DNA of 64,000 nucleotides from Dolomedes plantarius. Its lineage: Eukaryota; Arthropoda; Arachnida; Araneae; Dolomedidae. The stretch lies in the NCBI GenBank assembly GCA_907164885.2, contig OU015492.1, positions 207,734,493 to 207,798,492 of the forward strand, written 5' to 3'. The position numbers and the translations under genes are program-made. Positions 49,911-60,048 of this stretch are shown here, one piece after another (positions within the stretch are counted from its first letter, which is position 1; each line of letters begins with the position of its first letter). Below the pieces are notes generated by a model, which saw only the letters and a list, made by a program, of their open reading frames with translations, had not been told where the DNA came from and made no database searches.

Positions 49911-50174
49911 ATGTTTAACATAAAGGGTTTAAAGAAAGAAGATTTGGTTTTGGTTGCCAAAGAACTAGGACAGAATGTGGAGGAACACCACAGAATAGTA
50001 GATTTAAAAACTCTTATAGAAACTAGTAAGCCATACGAGGAAGATTTCGAATTTGTAAAACAATTTCTGATATCGACAGTGAATGAACGCATAGAAAAAG
50101 AGAAAAGAGACTCAGAATTAGTAGAAATTGAAAGGGAACGAGCACGAATAGAAAAAGAGAAAAAAGACGCGTAG
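49911..50174 (+). CDS. gag: Gag N terminus, ended by an in-frame amber codon
   Basis: 87 residues from ATG at 49911, starting MFNIKGLKKEDLVLVAKELG and passing into a charged E/K/R-rich stretch that should form a coiled coil. It ends at TAG (50172-50174), but the same frame continues open from 50175 to 54494, so this is one polyprotein broken by a single stop. The stop lies in the second of two near-identical charged repeats; the matching place in the first repeat is GAA (Glu), so TAG probably arose from a sense codon such as GAG or CAG. Alternatives are programmed readthrough or initiation at 50220. No typical readthrough context was established. Confidence 0.75.
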   Translation: MFNIKGLKKEDLVLVAKELGQNVEEHHRIVDLKTLIETSKPYEEDFEFVKQFLISTVNERIEKEKRDSELVEIERERARIEKEKKDA

Positions 50175-50219
50175 TTACTTAAAATTGAAAGGGAACGATT
50201 TAAAGAAGAGCAAGATACG

Positions 50220-53200
50220 TTGCTCCAACTGGAAAAAACAAAATTAGAAGTAGCTAAAGCACAGTTAGAGATATCTAGAATTCAAGCTGAAGGTAGGAGT
50301 TTGAATACAGGCGGGGATGGACTTAGCGGGAATTCTAATTCGTTAGAGGCGCTAATAAAGAGTGTTAGGACTTTAACTCTTGCGGTGCCGACTAAACCAG
50401 AGTCGTGGAATTTATTTTTTTCGTCTCTCGAAAAAGCATTCGAAATGAAAAAGGTCGCGGAAGACATGAAGGTTGAGATATTATTTAATTTGTTGGGGGA
50501 ACGAGCGTCGCATTTATTAGTTTATGTAAACGCGGAAGATATGAAAGATTATCAGAAAGTGAAAGCTATAATCTTAAAAGAATTTCAACCGACACCGGAA
50601 GCGTGTTTAAATCATTTCTTGTCGGCGAAAAGAGCGAGAAATGAGAACCATATACAATTTGCAAGTAGATTAAGGGCAAATTGGGATTTTTATTGCGAAC
50701 TGAGGAAGGTAACAGACATTGAAACGCTGAACCAGTTGATAGTTAGTGATAGATTATTGAGTACATTAGACTCTGAAACGCGAAGTTATATTAGGATTAA
50801 GCAGCTAAATACGTGGCAAAAACCGAGGGAAATTGCCGAACTTTGTGACAATTGGTTTACCTCTAAGGGTAGATCCTTTTCGGAATTATATGACAAACCA
50901 ACGAAATTTTGTAATCAGAATGAAACAGGATTTGGGAATCAAAGTAGCGGGAAATACCTACCCCCTCATATGAGAAGTAACTATAATGAAAGAAATACAA
51001 ATTCAAAAGAATGCAAACTTTGTAAACGCGTAGTTCATTTGCGATTTTGTCCCAATAATAGAGAAAAGAGTAAAACGGGAGCTGCGCAAAATCAAACGAA
51101 AAAAGATTCGGCGACAGGGAAAAGCAATCAGGATGATAAACTAATTGCAAAAGTTAAAACCGCGTATTTCGATAGTAATGCATTCGATACTCAACCATTG
51201 CAGTACGTATACATTTGGTTAGGGGGGAAGCAAATTAAAGCATTAGTGGATAGTGCGGCAGAAATGCCGATAATTAATTCGAACCAGATACCGCAAAATT
51301 TTCAAAATGAGGACAGTTCTAAAATTCAGTTGATATCTGCATTTGGAGACAAAGTTGTAGCGGATTTAAAAACGTTGCCGATATCATTAAAATTTAATAC
51401 TCCCAATTTTTCACATGGTCATGTTGACGTCTTATTTTCAATCACGGATAGACTTGTAGTTGCTTGTATAATCACCCCAGTGATTTATGAAGTGCTTCAG
51501 TCAGCGTTAGAGAAAGAAGGGGGAGCGACAAGGGGTATCCACATGGATTTAACTGCGCAAGAGAATGGTAAACAAGAAGTTGGTCACACGGAGACATCGG
51601 GGGGAGGAAATCTTGAGTTAGGAAGGGAAGACGCGAAATGTGAGGGGTTGTTTATACAAAATACGGTACACAGCGGAGAGGAGAAATTGATAGTTAGCTG
51701 CGTTCAAAGTGAACCTGAGGCAGAAAGGGAAAAGAATGTAGGTCAATTGTCGGATGCTAGTATTTTCAAGAAAGAGCAAAGAAAGTGTGATACATTACGC
51801 GAAGCTTTTAAAGATGCAGAGCAAAACAAAAATGGGTATTTTGTAATGGATTCTTTAGTATATCATAAAGAAAAGGTTTCGGGGGAAAATGTTTGTCAGC
51901 TAGTAGTTCCAAAGATCAGGAGAGGGCAAATTCTAAAATTATCGCATGAGTCAATTTTTGCTAATCATTTAGGAATGAAAAAGACAAAAGAGAGGATCCG
52001 GTACTCATTTTTTTGGCCGAATATGTCGCGCGATATTGAAGAGTATTGTAGATCTTGTGAAGCGTGCCAGTTACGGAGTAGGGAGAGGGCAAGTGATCGA
52101 ATACCTATAACTCCACTTCAAAGACCACAATTTCCGTTTGAGCAAGTAACAGTTGATTTAATTGGTCCTATAGAAACTCCATCAGCGCGAAGGCACAAAT
52201 ATGTGCTATGTTTGGTTGATCAACATTCTAGGTGGCCGGAGGCGGTTCCATTGAGAACGATTACAGCTAAAGCAACATGCGACGCATTGCTAGAAATATT
52301 TATGAGAACGGGGATACCTAGGGTTATCGCAAGCGACCAAGGTACTAACTTTATATCAAAATTAACTCAAGAGTTTCATGCAAGGTTAGGCGCCACTCCT
52401 AGATTTGCAACACCGGGACATCCACAAAGTTCAGGGTTAGTGGAACGGTATAATCAGGTTTTAAAGCGCATGTTACACCATATCATACGAAGCGACCCTA
52501 AAAATTGGGATAAACATATTCCATATATATTATTTGCATATAGAGAGATCCCAAATTCCACTACCGGCGTGTCACCGTTTAAATTACTATATGGGAGAGA
52601 AGCCAGAGGACCACTGGCGGTATTGAAATCTTCGTGGGCAGGCGAAATTCCCCTTCCTATTAATATCGGTAAGAACGCAATTGAGTATCTGCAGGAGCTA
52701 AAAATACATTTAGAAAAAGCCGCGGAGGAGGCATCAATAGTTGCTGAGGTTAAACAAGGCGCGTACAAAAAATATGCCAACCGACGGGCAGTGTATAAAG
52801 AGTTCCGAACAGGGGATCAAGTATATCTTTTGATTCCAGATTCAAATAATAAATTATATGCTAGATGGACGGGACCCGCAGAAATAGTAGCTCGCTGTAG
52901 TATCGACTCATACAAAGTTAAATTGGCAAATGGGAACATTAAAACAGTTCACGTAAATAAAATTAGGAAATTTATATCTAGAGTACAAGCTGTGGGGGTT
53001 ATATTTGAAAATGAACAGGAATTAGGGGAAGTCCATCCCACGCCTAGTAGAAAGGATGAAGCAAACTTCTTTAGTGTAGATGAGGTGAATTTAAGCCATT
53101 TAGATGAAATTCAAAGGAAAAAAATCGAGAATTTGTTGAAGAAGTATAGAGCATTATTTTTAAATAAAGTACAAATTGCAAAAGTAGGAGAACACAAGAT

Positions 53201-54494
53201 ACGACTAATCGAAACAGAAAGAAAGAAGCCTTATATATATAGAATTCCAGAAGCATTAAAGTCTCAGGTAGATAAACAAGTTGACGAACTTTTATCATTA
53301 GGACTTATAGAAGAGTGTGATGCAGAAATATCGTATCCAGTAGTGTGCGTTATGAAAAAAGATGGAGCTCTCCGTCTATGTGTCGATTTTAGAGAGTTAA
53401 ATACGGTAACGAAACCAGATGATTTTCCGATGGAAAATCAAACAGAACTATTGTTTTGCATTGGCAGAGCAAATGTGATTTCTACAATTGATTTGCTCAA
53501 GGGGTATTGGGCAATACCTTTGGAAAGGGAAAGTCAAGATTTAGCATGTTTTAAAACACATAGAGCGCAATATAGATTCAAAGTCATGCCATTTGGTTTG
53601 CGTAATGCCGCAGCCACATTTCAACGAGTGATGAACCAGGCACTTTCTAAGTACAGAGATTTTTCGCGAGCATATATTGATGATATAGCAGTTTATTCAT
53701 CGAACTTTGAGGAACATTTAGGACATCTCGACGACATATTTAATAAATTGGCAGAACTGAACTTTTCAGTGAATCTGAAGAAATGCTCTTTTGCGAAATC
53801 TCACATAAAATATCTTGGACACATCATTGGATCCGGCAGTCACCAGACCGATCCAGAGAAAGTAGGAGCCATTCAAAAATTGGCCAGACCTCATACAAAA
53901 AGGCAGTTAAAAACCTTTTTGGGACTATGTAATTATTATCGCGATTACGTTCCTCGTTATGCAGAGACAGCATATTGTCTAACCGAACTGACGAAAAAGA
54001 AAGCACCAGAAGAGATGACGTGGACAGACGAACACGACGAAGCGTTCCACAAATTAAAAAAGTGTCTTGTTGAGGCACCTAGTTTGAATACCCCAGTTAT
54101 TGGACAATCTTTTGTTATACATTGTGATGCATCTTCAACAGGCATCGGGGCGTGCCTATCTCAGAAAAGAGAAGGAGCATTACATCCAATCAGTTATGCG
54201 AGCCAGAAACTGACCAAATCACAGCAGGCTTGGCCAGCTATTGAAAGAGAGGCGTATGCTGTTATTTGGAGTCTGAAGAAATTCGAGATATGGATCTTCG
54301 GATCACCCGTGGAACTGATAACGGACCATAATCCATTGACTTTTATCACGAAGAATGCCCCACAATCGTCTAAATTGCAAAGATGGGCCCTTGCTTTACA
54401 GAAGTACAACATTTCTATTACTCATTGCCCGGGAGCCAAGCTGAATAATGCGGATGCATTATCGAGATTAGAGACGGTTGATCCAGCAGTGTAA
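50220..54494 (+). CDS. gag-pol: Gag-Pol polyprotein with order PR-IN-RT-RH
   Basis: 1,424 residues from ATG 50220 (open from 50175). Gag: coiled coil to about 35; capsid with a SCAN-like helical segment at about 165-225 (LNQLIVSDRLLSTLDSETRS); variant zinc knuckle C265, C268, H273, C277, with three rather than four residues before the last Cys. Protease: VDSAAEM with D344. Integrase: HHCC zinc region at about 573-620 (CRSCEACQ), catalytic D646, D706, E742 (D35E), then a GDQVYLL...RWTGPAEIV C-terminal domain near 870-920. Reverse transcriptase: LCVDFRELN, then YIDD at 1152-1155. RNase H: IHCDASSTGIG with D1303, EREAYAVIW, TDHNPL, ending with NADALSR. All catalytic residues are present. Roles: capsid assembly, processing, cDNA synthesis and integration. 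Confidence 0.9.
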   Translation: MLQLEKTKLEVAKAQLEISRIQAEGRSLNTGGDGLSGNSNSLEALIKSVRTLTLAVPTKPESWNLFFSSLEKAFEMKKVAEDMKVEILFNLLGERASHLLVYVNAEDMKDYQKVKAIILKEFQPTPEACLNHFLSAKRARNENHIQFASRLRANWDFYCELRKVTDIETLNQLIVSDRLLSTLDSETRSYIRIKQLNTWQKPREIAELCDNWFTSKGRSFSELYDKPTKFCNQNETGFGNQSSGKYLPPHMRSNYNERNTNSKECKLCKRVVHLRFCPNNREKSKTGAAQNQTKKDSATGKSNQDDKLIAKVKTAYFDSNAFDTQPLQYVYIWLGGKQIKALVDSAAEMPIINSNQIPQNFQNEDSSKIQLISAFGDKVVADLKTLPISLKFNTPNFSHGHVDVLFSITDRLVVACIITPVIYEVLQSALEKEGGATRGIHMDLTAQENGKQEVGHTETSGGGNLELGREDAKCEGLFIQNTVHSGEEKLIVSCVQSEPEAEREKNVGQLSDASIFKKEQRKCDTLREAFKDAEQNKNGYFVMDSLVYHKEKVSGENVCQLVVPKIRRGQILKLSHESIFANHLGMKKTKERIRYSFFWPNMSRDIEEYCRSCEACQLRSRERASDRIPITPLQRPQFPFEQVTVDLIGPIETPSARRHKYVLCLVDQHSRWPEAVPLRTITAKATCDALLEIFMRTGIPRVIASDQGTNFISKLTQEFHARLGATPRFATPGHPQSSGLVERYNQVLKRMLHHIIRSDPKNWDKHIPYILFAYREIPNSTTGVSPFKLLYGREARGPLAVLKSSWAGEIPLPINIGKNAIEYLQELKIHLEKAAEEASIVAEVKQGAYKKYANRRAVYKEFRTGDQVYLLIPDSNNKLYARWTGPAEIVARCSIDSYKVKLANGNIKTVHVNKIRKFISRVQAVGVIFENEQELGEVHPTPSRKDEANFFSVDEVNLSHLDEIQRKKIENLLKKYRALFLNKVQIAKVGEHKIRLIETERKKPYIYRIPEALKSQVDKQVDELLSLGLIEECDAEISYPVVCVMKKDGALRLCVDFRELNTVTKPDDFPMENQTELLFCIGRANVISTIDLLKGYWAIPLERESQDLACFKTHRAQYRFKVMPFGLRNAAATFQRVMNQALSKYRDFSRAYIDDIAVYSSNFEEHLGHLDDIFNKLAELNFSVNLKKCSFAKSHIKYLGHIIGSGSHQTDPEKVGAIQKLARPHTKRQLKTFLGLCNYYRDYVPRYAETAYCLTELTKKKAPEEMTWTDEHDEAFHKLKKCLVEAPSLNTPVIGQSFVIHCDASSTGIGACLSQKREGALHPISYASQKLTKSQQAWPAIEREAYAVIWSLKKFEIWIFGSPVELITDHNPLTFITKNAPQSSKLQRWALALQKYNISITHCPGAKLNNADALSRLETVDPAV

Positions 54495-54829
54495 GCAGAC
54501 TGAAAAACAAGGACTCAAAAACTTTTAGTGTTTATTTTACTAACAGTATTATATTTGATTTGATTTTCTTGCTATTACAATTGCATATTATATTTTGGTA
54601 TTGTAATTGTATTAGTCTGTAATGTTATTCTTGTATTTTTTAGAGTAAGAGCAGGATCGAAGGTTAGAAGTTCGAGCTAATAGACTTAAGGAGTCTTAAG
54701 TATTTTATGTAGCTGATATATTTTTTTTCTTCACTGTTTAATCATGTAAGGGTGAGAGGAAAATTTTTTGACGTCACCTGAATTAACTTTCATATTGTAG
54801 ATAGAAGTAAAACCCTATCTTCAATCTTG
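54495..54829 (+). other. 3' untranslated region of the LTR element
   Basis: AT-rich, no open frame between the pol stop and the purine tract. Since RNase H is the last pol domain, nothing coding is expected here. Confidence 0.6.
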
Positions 54830-54838
54830 GATGGGGGA
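54829..54838 (+). other. Polypurine tract before the 3' LTR
   Basis: GGATGGGGGA ends exactly where the LTR begins with TG. A short, mostly purine primer site for plus-strand synthesis. Confidence 0.7.
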
Positions 54839-55219
54839 TGTGATGTCAGGCGACGCCATTCGTATTGCGTAAGGCGTTTTTTTTTAGCAGATCAGCTGAC
54901 GCGCCTGCTCATAGAGTTCAAAGTGCAAAGAAGGGTAGAGAAAGAGGGAGTCCTGCGTAGGCAGTGGGGAAGCGAGGAGGTCTTGTGGAGCCTGCCTCGG
55001 AAGATGTTTAAGAAGGGTAGTAGCCATTTAAATTGGCTTTAGAGAATTTCGTTCGTGGCGTTATATATGTTTTTTGGTGGGTGTTACGTGTCATATGTAT
55101 GTGTATAATCAAGCAATGTCAAGTGTTCAAATCGTCTTGTAATAAACTTGTTGTTGTGTGAACATTGGAGGTGATAATTTGCTACGCGGTGTGATTGTTC
55201 AGCGTATGGATTTATGACA
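54839..55219 (+). repeat. 3' LTR
   Basis: 381 bp, no difference from the 5' LTR found by eye. Ends in ACA, followed by GTAGC (55220-55224). Confidence 0.9.
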
Positions 55220-55224
55220 GTAGC

Positions 55225-55348
55225 CTTATGACTCCCACTTTAAATTCCGTCGTAGACGGACTACGTTATTACCATTCTATGTACATAAACTGTAAATATT
55301 TGTTCTTTACGATGGTCGTTAATTACTCTACGACTGTGACTGAGAAAC

Positions 55349-55431
<83 letters not shown>

Positions 55432-56507
55432 TTTATCATGTAAGTACAAATTATTTTCTTTGCGATTCATGAAAAAGGAATACAATTTTTAAATAATGTA
55501 AGAATTTAAAAGGAGTATATCTATTAAACAGTTGATATATTTGCAACAATTGAAAACATTAATTTGGGGTAAACATTGATTCGGATAAACATTAATTTAG
55601 ATAAACATTAATTTGGGAAATATGTTATGTGGGGCAGATTATTTTCTATGAGGTAAATCAAAAGCGATTTATTCTTGGAATGAACACAGCAAAACTGAAA
55701 AGGAAATAAGAAAATGTATTATATCTTTCATATTTTGTTTGCTATATATGTCAAATATAACTTTTGCAAAGCTTTACCATTTACGAGCGAATAATATTTT
55801 TGGGGTTAGTCTTGAAGATATCTCTATGGGTTCTTTTGTTCCGTATAAATAAAAGCAAACTGTAAAAAAATATTCTTCATTTCAGGAAATTCATATAAAA
55901 CAAGTCTCTATACACCTCTGAAATATTCAGAATTTTTTTGAGATTTCAAATTTCAAATTTTAAATGCATGATATACAATGATTTCTTTGAAACATAAAAT
56001 AGAAAAAAAACTAAAGAAGGATTTATTATAAATATTTTTTATGCCCAATTTCAAAGTCATTCGAGACTTTAATACATAAGGAAGTTTTACATTTTTGTAG
56101 ATCATTTAATTCAAATGTATATGCTTTTTTTCAGAATGGGAAAAAATTTAAATTTTTATTATTTAAATCATAGTGACATAGAATTTTATACTGAAAAAGT
56201 TATTTTTAATGTATTTTAGTTGGATTTTTCCGTTTCTGTTTCGTTGGATCTGAATAACTTCATGACTTTAATGTGTCACATGTTTTTTCTTTCATCAAGA
56301 TTTTGCTGTGTTATTTCGACACAATGAAATCTCATCAGAATGTTGTAAACTAAAAAGTAGTACTTCAAAATGAAAAATATATAAAAAAAGATAAACATAG
56401 AGTTATAGAAAGTAGTTTTGTAGAATTATATACAAAGTTTAAAAATTCATAAAAAAGGAAGAAATTATTATAAAGAAGTGCGGTTTGCATGAAAGGAGAA
56501 AAATAGT
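55225..56507. other. AT-rich spacer with (TA)n tract
   Basis: Contains a 74-bp (TA)n run at 55353-55426 and short AAACATTAATTTGG-type duplications at about 55558-55615. Otherwise no recognised feature. Confidence 0.5.
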
Positions 56508-56633
56508 CACCGGTAGATGGCGCTGACATATGAGAGATTCAGCAGGATTATGCAAATGACTCTTACAAAAAAGACCGTGATACACGTGGATTTCTCATCC
56601 GCTTTCAGAATGGTATCATTTCCTGATTGAGCG

Positions 56634-58301
56634 TTGTTGGTGAAGCTATTCTATCTATACGGAGTGTCAGCAACTGTTGCGTTGTTAAAATTTCGCGCAG
56701 CGAATCGACTGAAAACGAAGAATAGCTCCATATCATGTGCTGGAATACTGAAGCTTATCAAACGATTCGAAGAAACTGGCTCTTTGGAGGATCGGAAAGA
56801 CTGTCTTTGCCAGAAGGACGCATTAATGCGTTGGAAACCGTTATGAATGATATGGTGGCGGAATCGTCCACGGGGAGTAGCGGTGCTCTCAAAGCTGGTA
56901 AAATATTGGTTGTGTCTCACTCATCGATTCGACTTATCCTCCACGGTATATTGCAGGGGTGGCCAACCTTTTTGGGAAGAGTGCCACTATCTGAAAAAAA
57001 ATATGCGTGCCACTTCCAACTTTTCCAATATACAAAAAATATAAAAAGGTGAAAAAATGTTATTTATAGGCTGATTATGGGATTTTTACACAAATAGCAC
57101 ATTTTTGTAATCTGAGTAGTGGAGATTTAAAAAATAATATAATAAATAAAACAAAAGTACAAACTTAGGTTTTATTGTTAATAAACATTTTTAAAGGTTT
57201 AGTCAGTTAGGTTATGTATAAAATAAAATGAATAACTTGAAACATTTAATTCTTAATAATTATCAAACAGTCAGTACTTAATTAAAGTGACTTTTGAATT
57301 TGTAGTTTTTTTACCAAGTCATCTATATTAGGATTAGTTCACAACGGCGCCAAAGCAAGGCTACTCAAACCATTGGGTTCGTCCCATGAACCCGGTTGTT
57401 TAGCGCATCGTTGTACTGGTGTCAAGCAGTGCCGCTTTCCTGCGCTGTTATTTTCAGTAGCGTATGAGTAGGGTTTTTACAGATTTCGACAAATTATTTT
57501 TTTTTTAATTTCTTAATTTTTCAATAAGTTTCCGCGTGCCACTGTTAAAACGCCGCCGTGCCACACTGTGGCACGCGTGCCGCGGGTTGGCCACCCCTGG
57601 TATATTGCATCTCTATCCCTGCAAATTGCAGTCACTGGCAGGAGTTACAACCGGGAGACACATCTATGAAGGAATCATTTGCCGAGTGGTCTATGGCAGG
57701 AATTGAAAGCGACCTTCCATGGTTATTCAACGTTTTCTGGACGGATAAGGCGCACTTTTGACTACACGGAGACGTCAACACCCAGAACAATCGTATAAGG
57801 GCGACGTAGAATCCCCGTGAATACACGACGTATTCACTGCATTCACCAAAGTTGGCAGCCTGGTGTGGCTACACGCCACCTGTCATTGTCGGACCATTCC
57901 TCTTTGAAGAAAAGTGTCCGGTATTTGTCTAGAAAAAGTGCGCAGTGACCACTGAGCATTATCGCACTCTTTTTGCGTGACAAAGTCGTGCCGCATTAAA
58001 TCAAAGAGATGTGTTATCTTTAATAAGCTTTGTGAAGGATGGCGCACAGATCCACTATTCCAATCCAGTGAAACGATTCCTATTGAGTACCTTTGGTGAA
58101 GACAGATTGATCAGTCGAGATTGCACGATTGCATGGCCTCTACGATCCCCCGACCCCACTCTGGCCGATTTCTGGCTGTGGGGCTATTTGCACCACTCAT
58201 TTCCTTCATCAGTGGCCGAAATCAAATATTTTATCTATTGTGAGGTTTCTGCAATTCATTCCGAAATGTTGCATTCAGCGGGTGTTGTGACGGTGACGTA
58301 A
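56634..58301 (+). pseudogene. Mariner-type transposase pseudogene (DUF4817-like N terminus)
   Basis: From about 56637 the reading VKLFYLYGVSATVALLKFRA and ILKLIKRFEETGSLEDR matches the helix-turn-helix region (DUF4817 type) of many arthropod mariner relatives. After the hAT-like insert the product resumes: VFWTDKAHF (first Asp, then a stop), VKDGAQIHYSNPVKRFL (second Asp) and SPDPTLADFWLWGYL (third Asp). By my count 42 residues lie between the second and third Asp, close to the DD41D group. The break near 56770-56950, at least one stop after AHF, and other frame changes show it is inactive. Confidence 0.75.
56954..57599. mobile_element. hAT-like non-autonomous element with 8-bp target duplication
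   Basis: Starts CAGGGGTGGCCAACC and ends GGTTGGCCACCCCTG, perfect 15-bp inverted repeats of hAT type. GTATATTG stands on both sides (56946-56953 and 57600-57607), the 8-bp duplication expected for hAT. 646 bp without transposase. GTGCC(A/G)C phrases occur near both ends. Inserted in the mariner transposase gene. Confidence 0.9.
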
Positions 58302-58441
58302 CGGGTGTTGTGAGTCGCCTTAGTTGTGTCGTACAATGTTCTGGAGGTCGTGTTGAACAATTGTTATAGCAAGAATGAATGAATGGAACTTACCATTGTC
58401 CTGTTCATTGGGTTTCATGTGGTAAGCGCCCTCTACTGGTG

Positions 58442-58600
58442 AATTTTTAATTATTATTATTTTTTTTTGCTGCTAAAAAAAATCCGACTTCCTTGTGAGC
58501 TCTTTCTTGCAACTTCCTTTTTTTGCAACCGTACTTCATTACCATAATTTCTTCCTTTTTTATGAGTTTTTATAGTTTTAACGAACTTTTGTCTTACCTG

Positions 58601-58645
<45 letters not shown>
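58442..58645. other. Short spacer ending in (TA)n
   Basis: T-rich, then about 42 bp of TA dinucleotides (58604-58645) abutting the next Tc1 element. Confidence 0.6.
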
Positions 58646-58648
<3 letters not shown>

Positions 58649-60048
58649 TGCTGGCCACTGTAAATGCAACACCCTGAAGGAAACATGCAAATAACATGAA
58701 ATTTACAACATGCATTAGCGGAGGTGAGATATGCAAATGATTAGAATTTCAGCGCAGACGCGCGTCACGCGCGCCTGTGGAGCCACTTCAAAGCGCTATT
58801 TAAGGTTTGGAGATTTCGACGATTTCAAGTTCGGCAATTGTGTTTTGCTTGTGGTTTTTTCAAAAAAACGATCAATTATGCCTCATCAAAAACAGCGATC
58901 ATCTTTTGATCAAGTATCCGAGTTCGACAGAGGAAGGATAGTGGCCTACCGAGATTGTGGATTATCTTTCAGGGAAATCAGTAGTCGTGTTGGACGAAAC
59001 CAAACAACTGTAATGCGGATATGTGATCGTTGGATGCAGGAGGGTACGACGGACCGGCGTGTTCGATCGCATCCACCTCAGCGCACCACTTCACGTGATG
59101 ACAGGCAAATTGTGCGTATGGCAGTGACGGATCGCTCAGTCACATCACGAACCATAGCACACATGCAGTCTGTAACGCATCATCCAGTGTCTGCGCGTAC
59201 CATTCGACGCCGTTTACAGCATTGTGGTCTGTCCGCAAGACGTCCATTGCTTTGTCTTCCCTTGACGCAGAACCACAGACGTCTCCGCCGCCAATGGTGC
59301 GATGACAGAAGGATGTGGACGGCAGAATGGAATGAAATTGTCTTTACTGACGAGTCACGCTTCTGTCTGCAACACCACGATGGTCGCATTCGAGTCTGGA
59401 GACACCGTGAAGAGAGGATGCTGAACAGCTGCGTTATGCACCGCCACACTGGTCCTGCACCGGGTATTATGGTATGGGGCGGCATTGGATATCACTCTCG
59501 CACACCTCTAGTACGCATTGCCGGTACTTTAAACAGCCAGCGCTACATCTCCGAGGTGTTGGAGCCAGTTATCCTTCCTTACCTTCAGGGCTTGCCCACA
59601 GCCATATTTCAACAGGATAATGCGCGACCACACGTGGCACGCATTGTCCAACGGTTCTTCGTCAATGGCCAGATTGAATTGCTTCCCTGGCCGCCTCGCT
59701 CTCCGGATCTTTCGCCGATAGAAAACATGTGGTCCATGGTTGCTCTACGATTGACCCAGATTCCACCCCCAGCTGCCACAGCAGATCAACTTTGGCAACG
59801 TGTGGAAGCTGCTTGGTTTGCTGTACCCCAAGAACTCATCCAAAGTCTCTTTGAATCAATGCCGAGGGGTGTGGCAGCAGTGATCTCCAACAATGGCGGC
59901 TATTCTGGCTACTGATTTTGGCAGGAACCACACTTCGCAGAAGTCAATAAATTTAATCATTTGATACTTGGTCAACATGTTATCTACAAAATAAATTTTG
60001 TTGTGATATCTCTTTTCTTTCTTGGTGTTGCAATTTGGGTGGCCAGCA

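Larger units (their letters stand above)
49267..55219 (+). mobile_element. Complete Gmr1-type Ty3/gypsy LTR retrotransposon
   Basis: 5,953 bp: two 381-bp LTRs, a GTAGC target duplication, one long gag-pol frame and a purine tract before the 3' LTR. Domains run Gag, protease, integrase, reverse transcriptase, RNase H. Integrase before RT is the Ty1/copia order, yet the RT and RNase H are of Ty3/gypsy type; that combination defines Gmr1-like elements. The LTRs show no difference by eye, so insertion was recent. No env-like frame is present. The 5' LTR is not followed by the usual TGG of a tRNA-3'-end primer site; it continues CGCTCTCTTTCGAGAACC. The priming mechanism may therefore be unusual (tRNA fragment or self-priming), or the LTR edge is a few bases off. 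Confidence 0.9.
56508..58441 (+). mobile_element. Mariner-related transposon, interrupted by a hAT-like element
   Basis: Inverted ends: CACCGGTAGATGGCGCTGAC at 56508 and, complemented, CACCAGTAGAGGGCGCTTAC at 58441. The decayed transposase lies between them, split at 56953/57600 by a 646-bp insert. About 1.28 kb without the insert and its duplicated 8 bp. No clear TA duplication at the outer tips. Confidence 0.75.

Noticed and set aside
52454..54412. Several minus-strand open frames opposite gag-pol
   Set aside because: Shadows of the plus-strand polyprotein; no independent motif.
49267..55219. Endogenous retrovirus with envelope gene
   Set aside because: No open frame or transmembrane envelope-like sequence exists after RNase H; only about 340 non-coding bases precede the 3' LTR.
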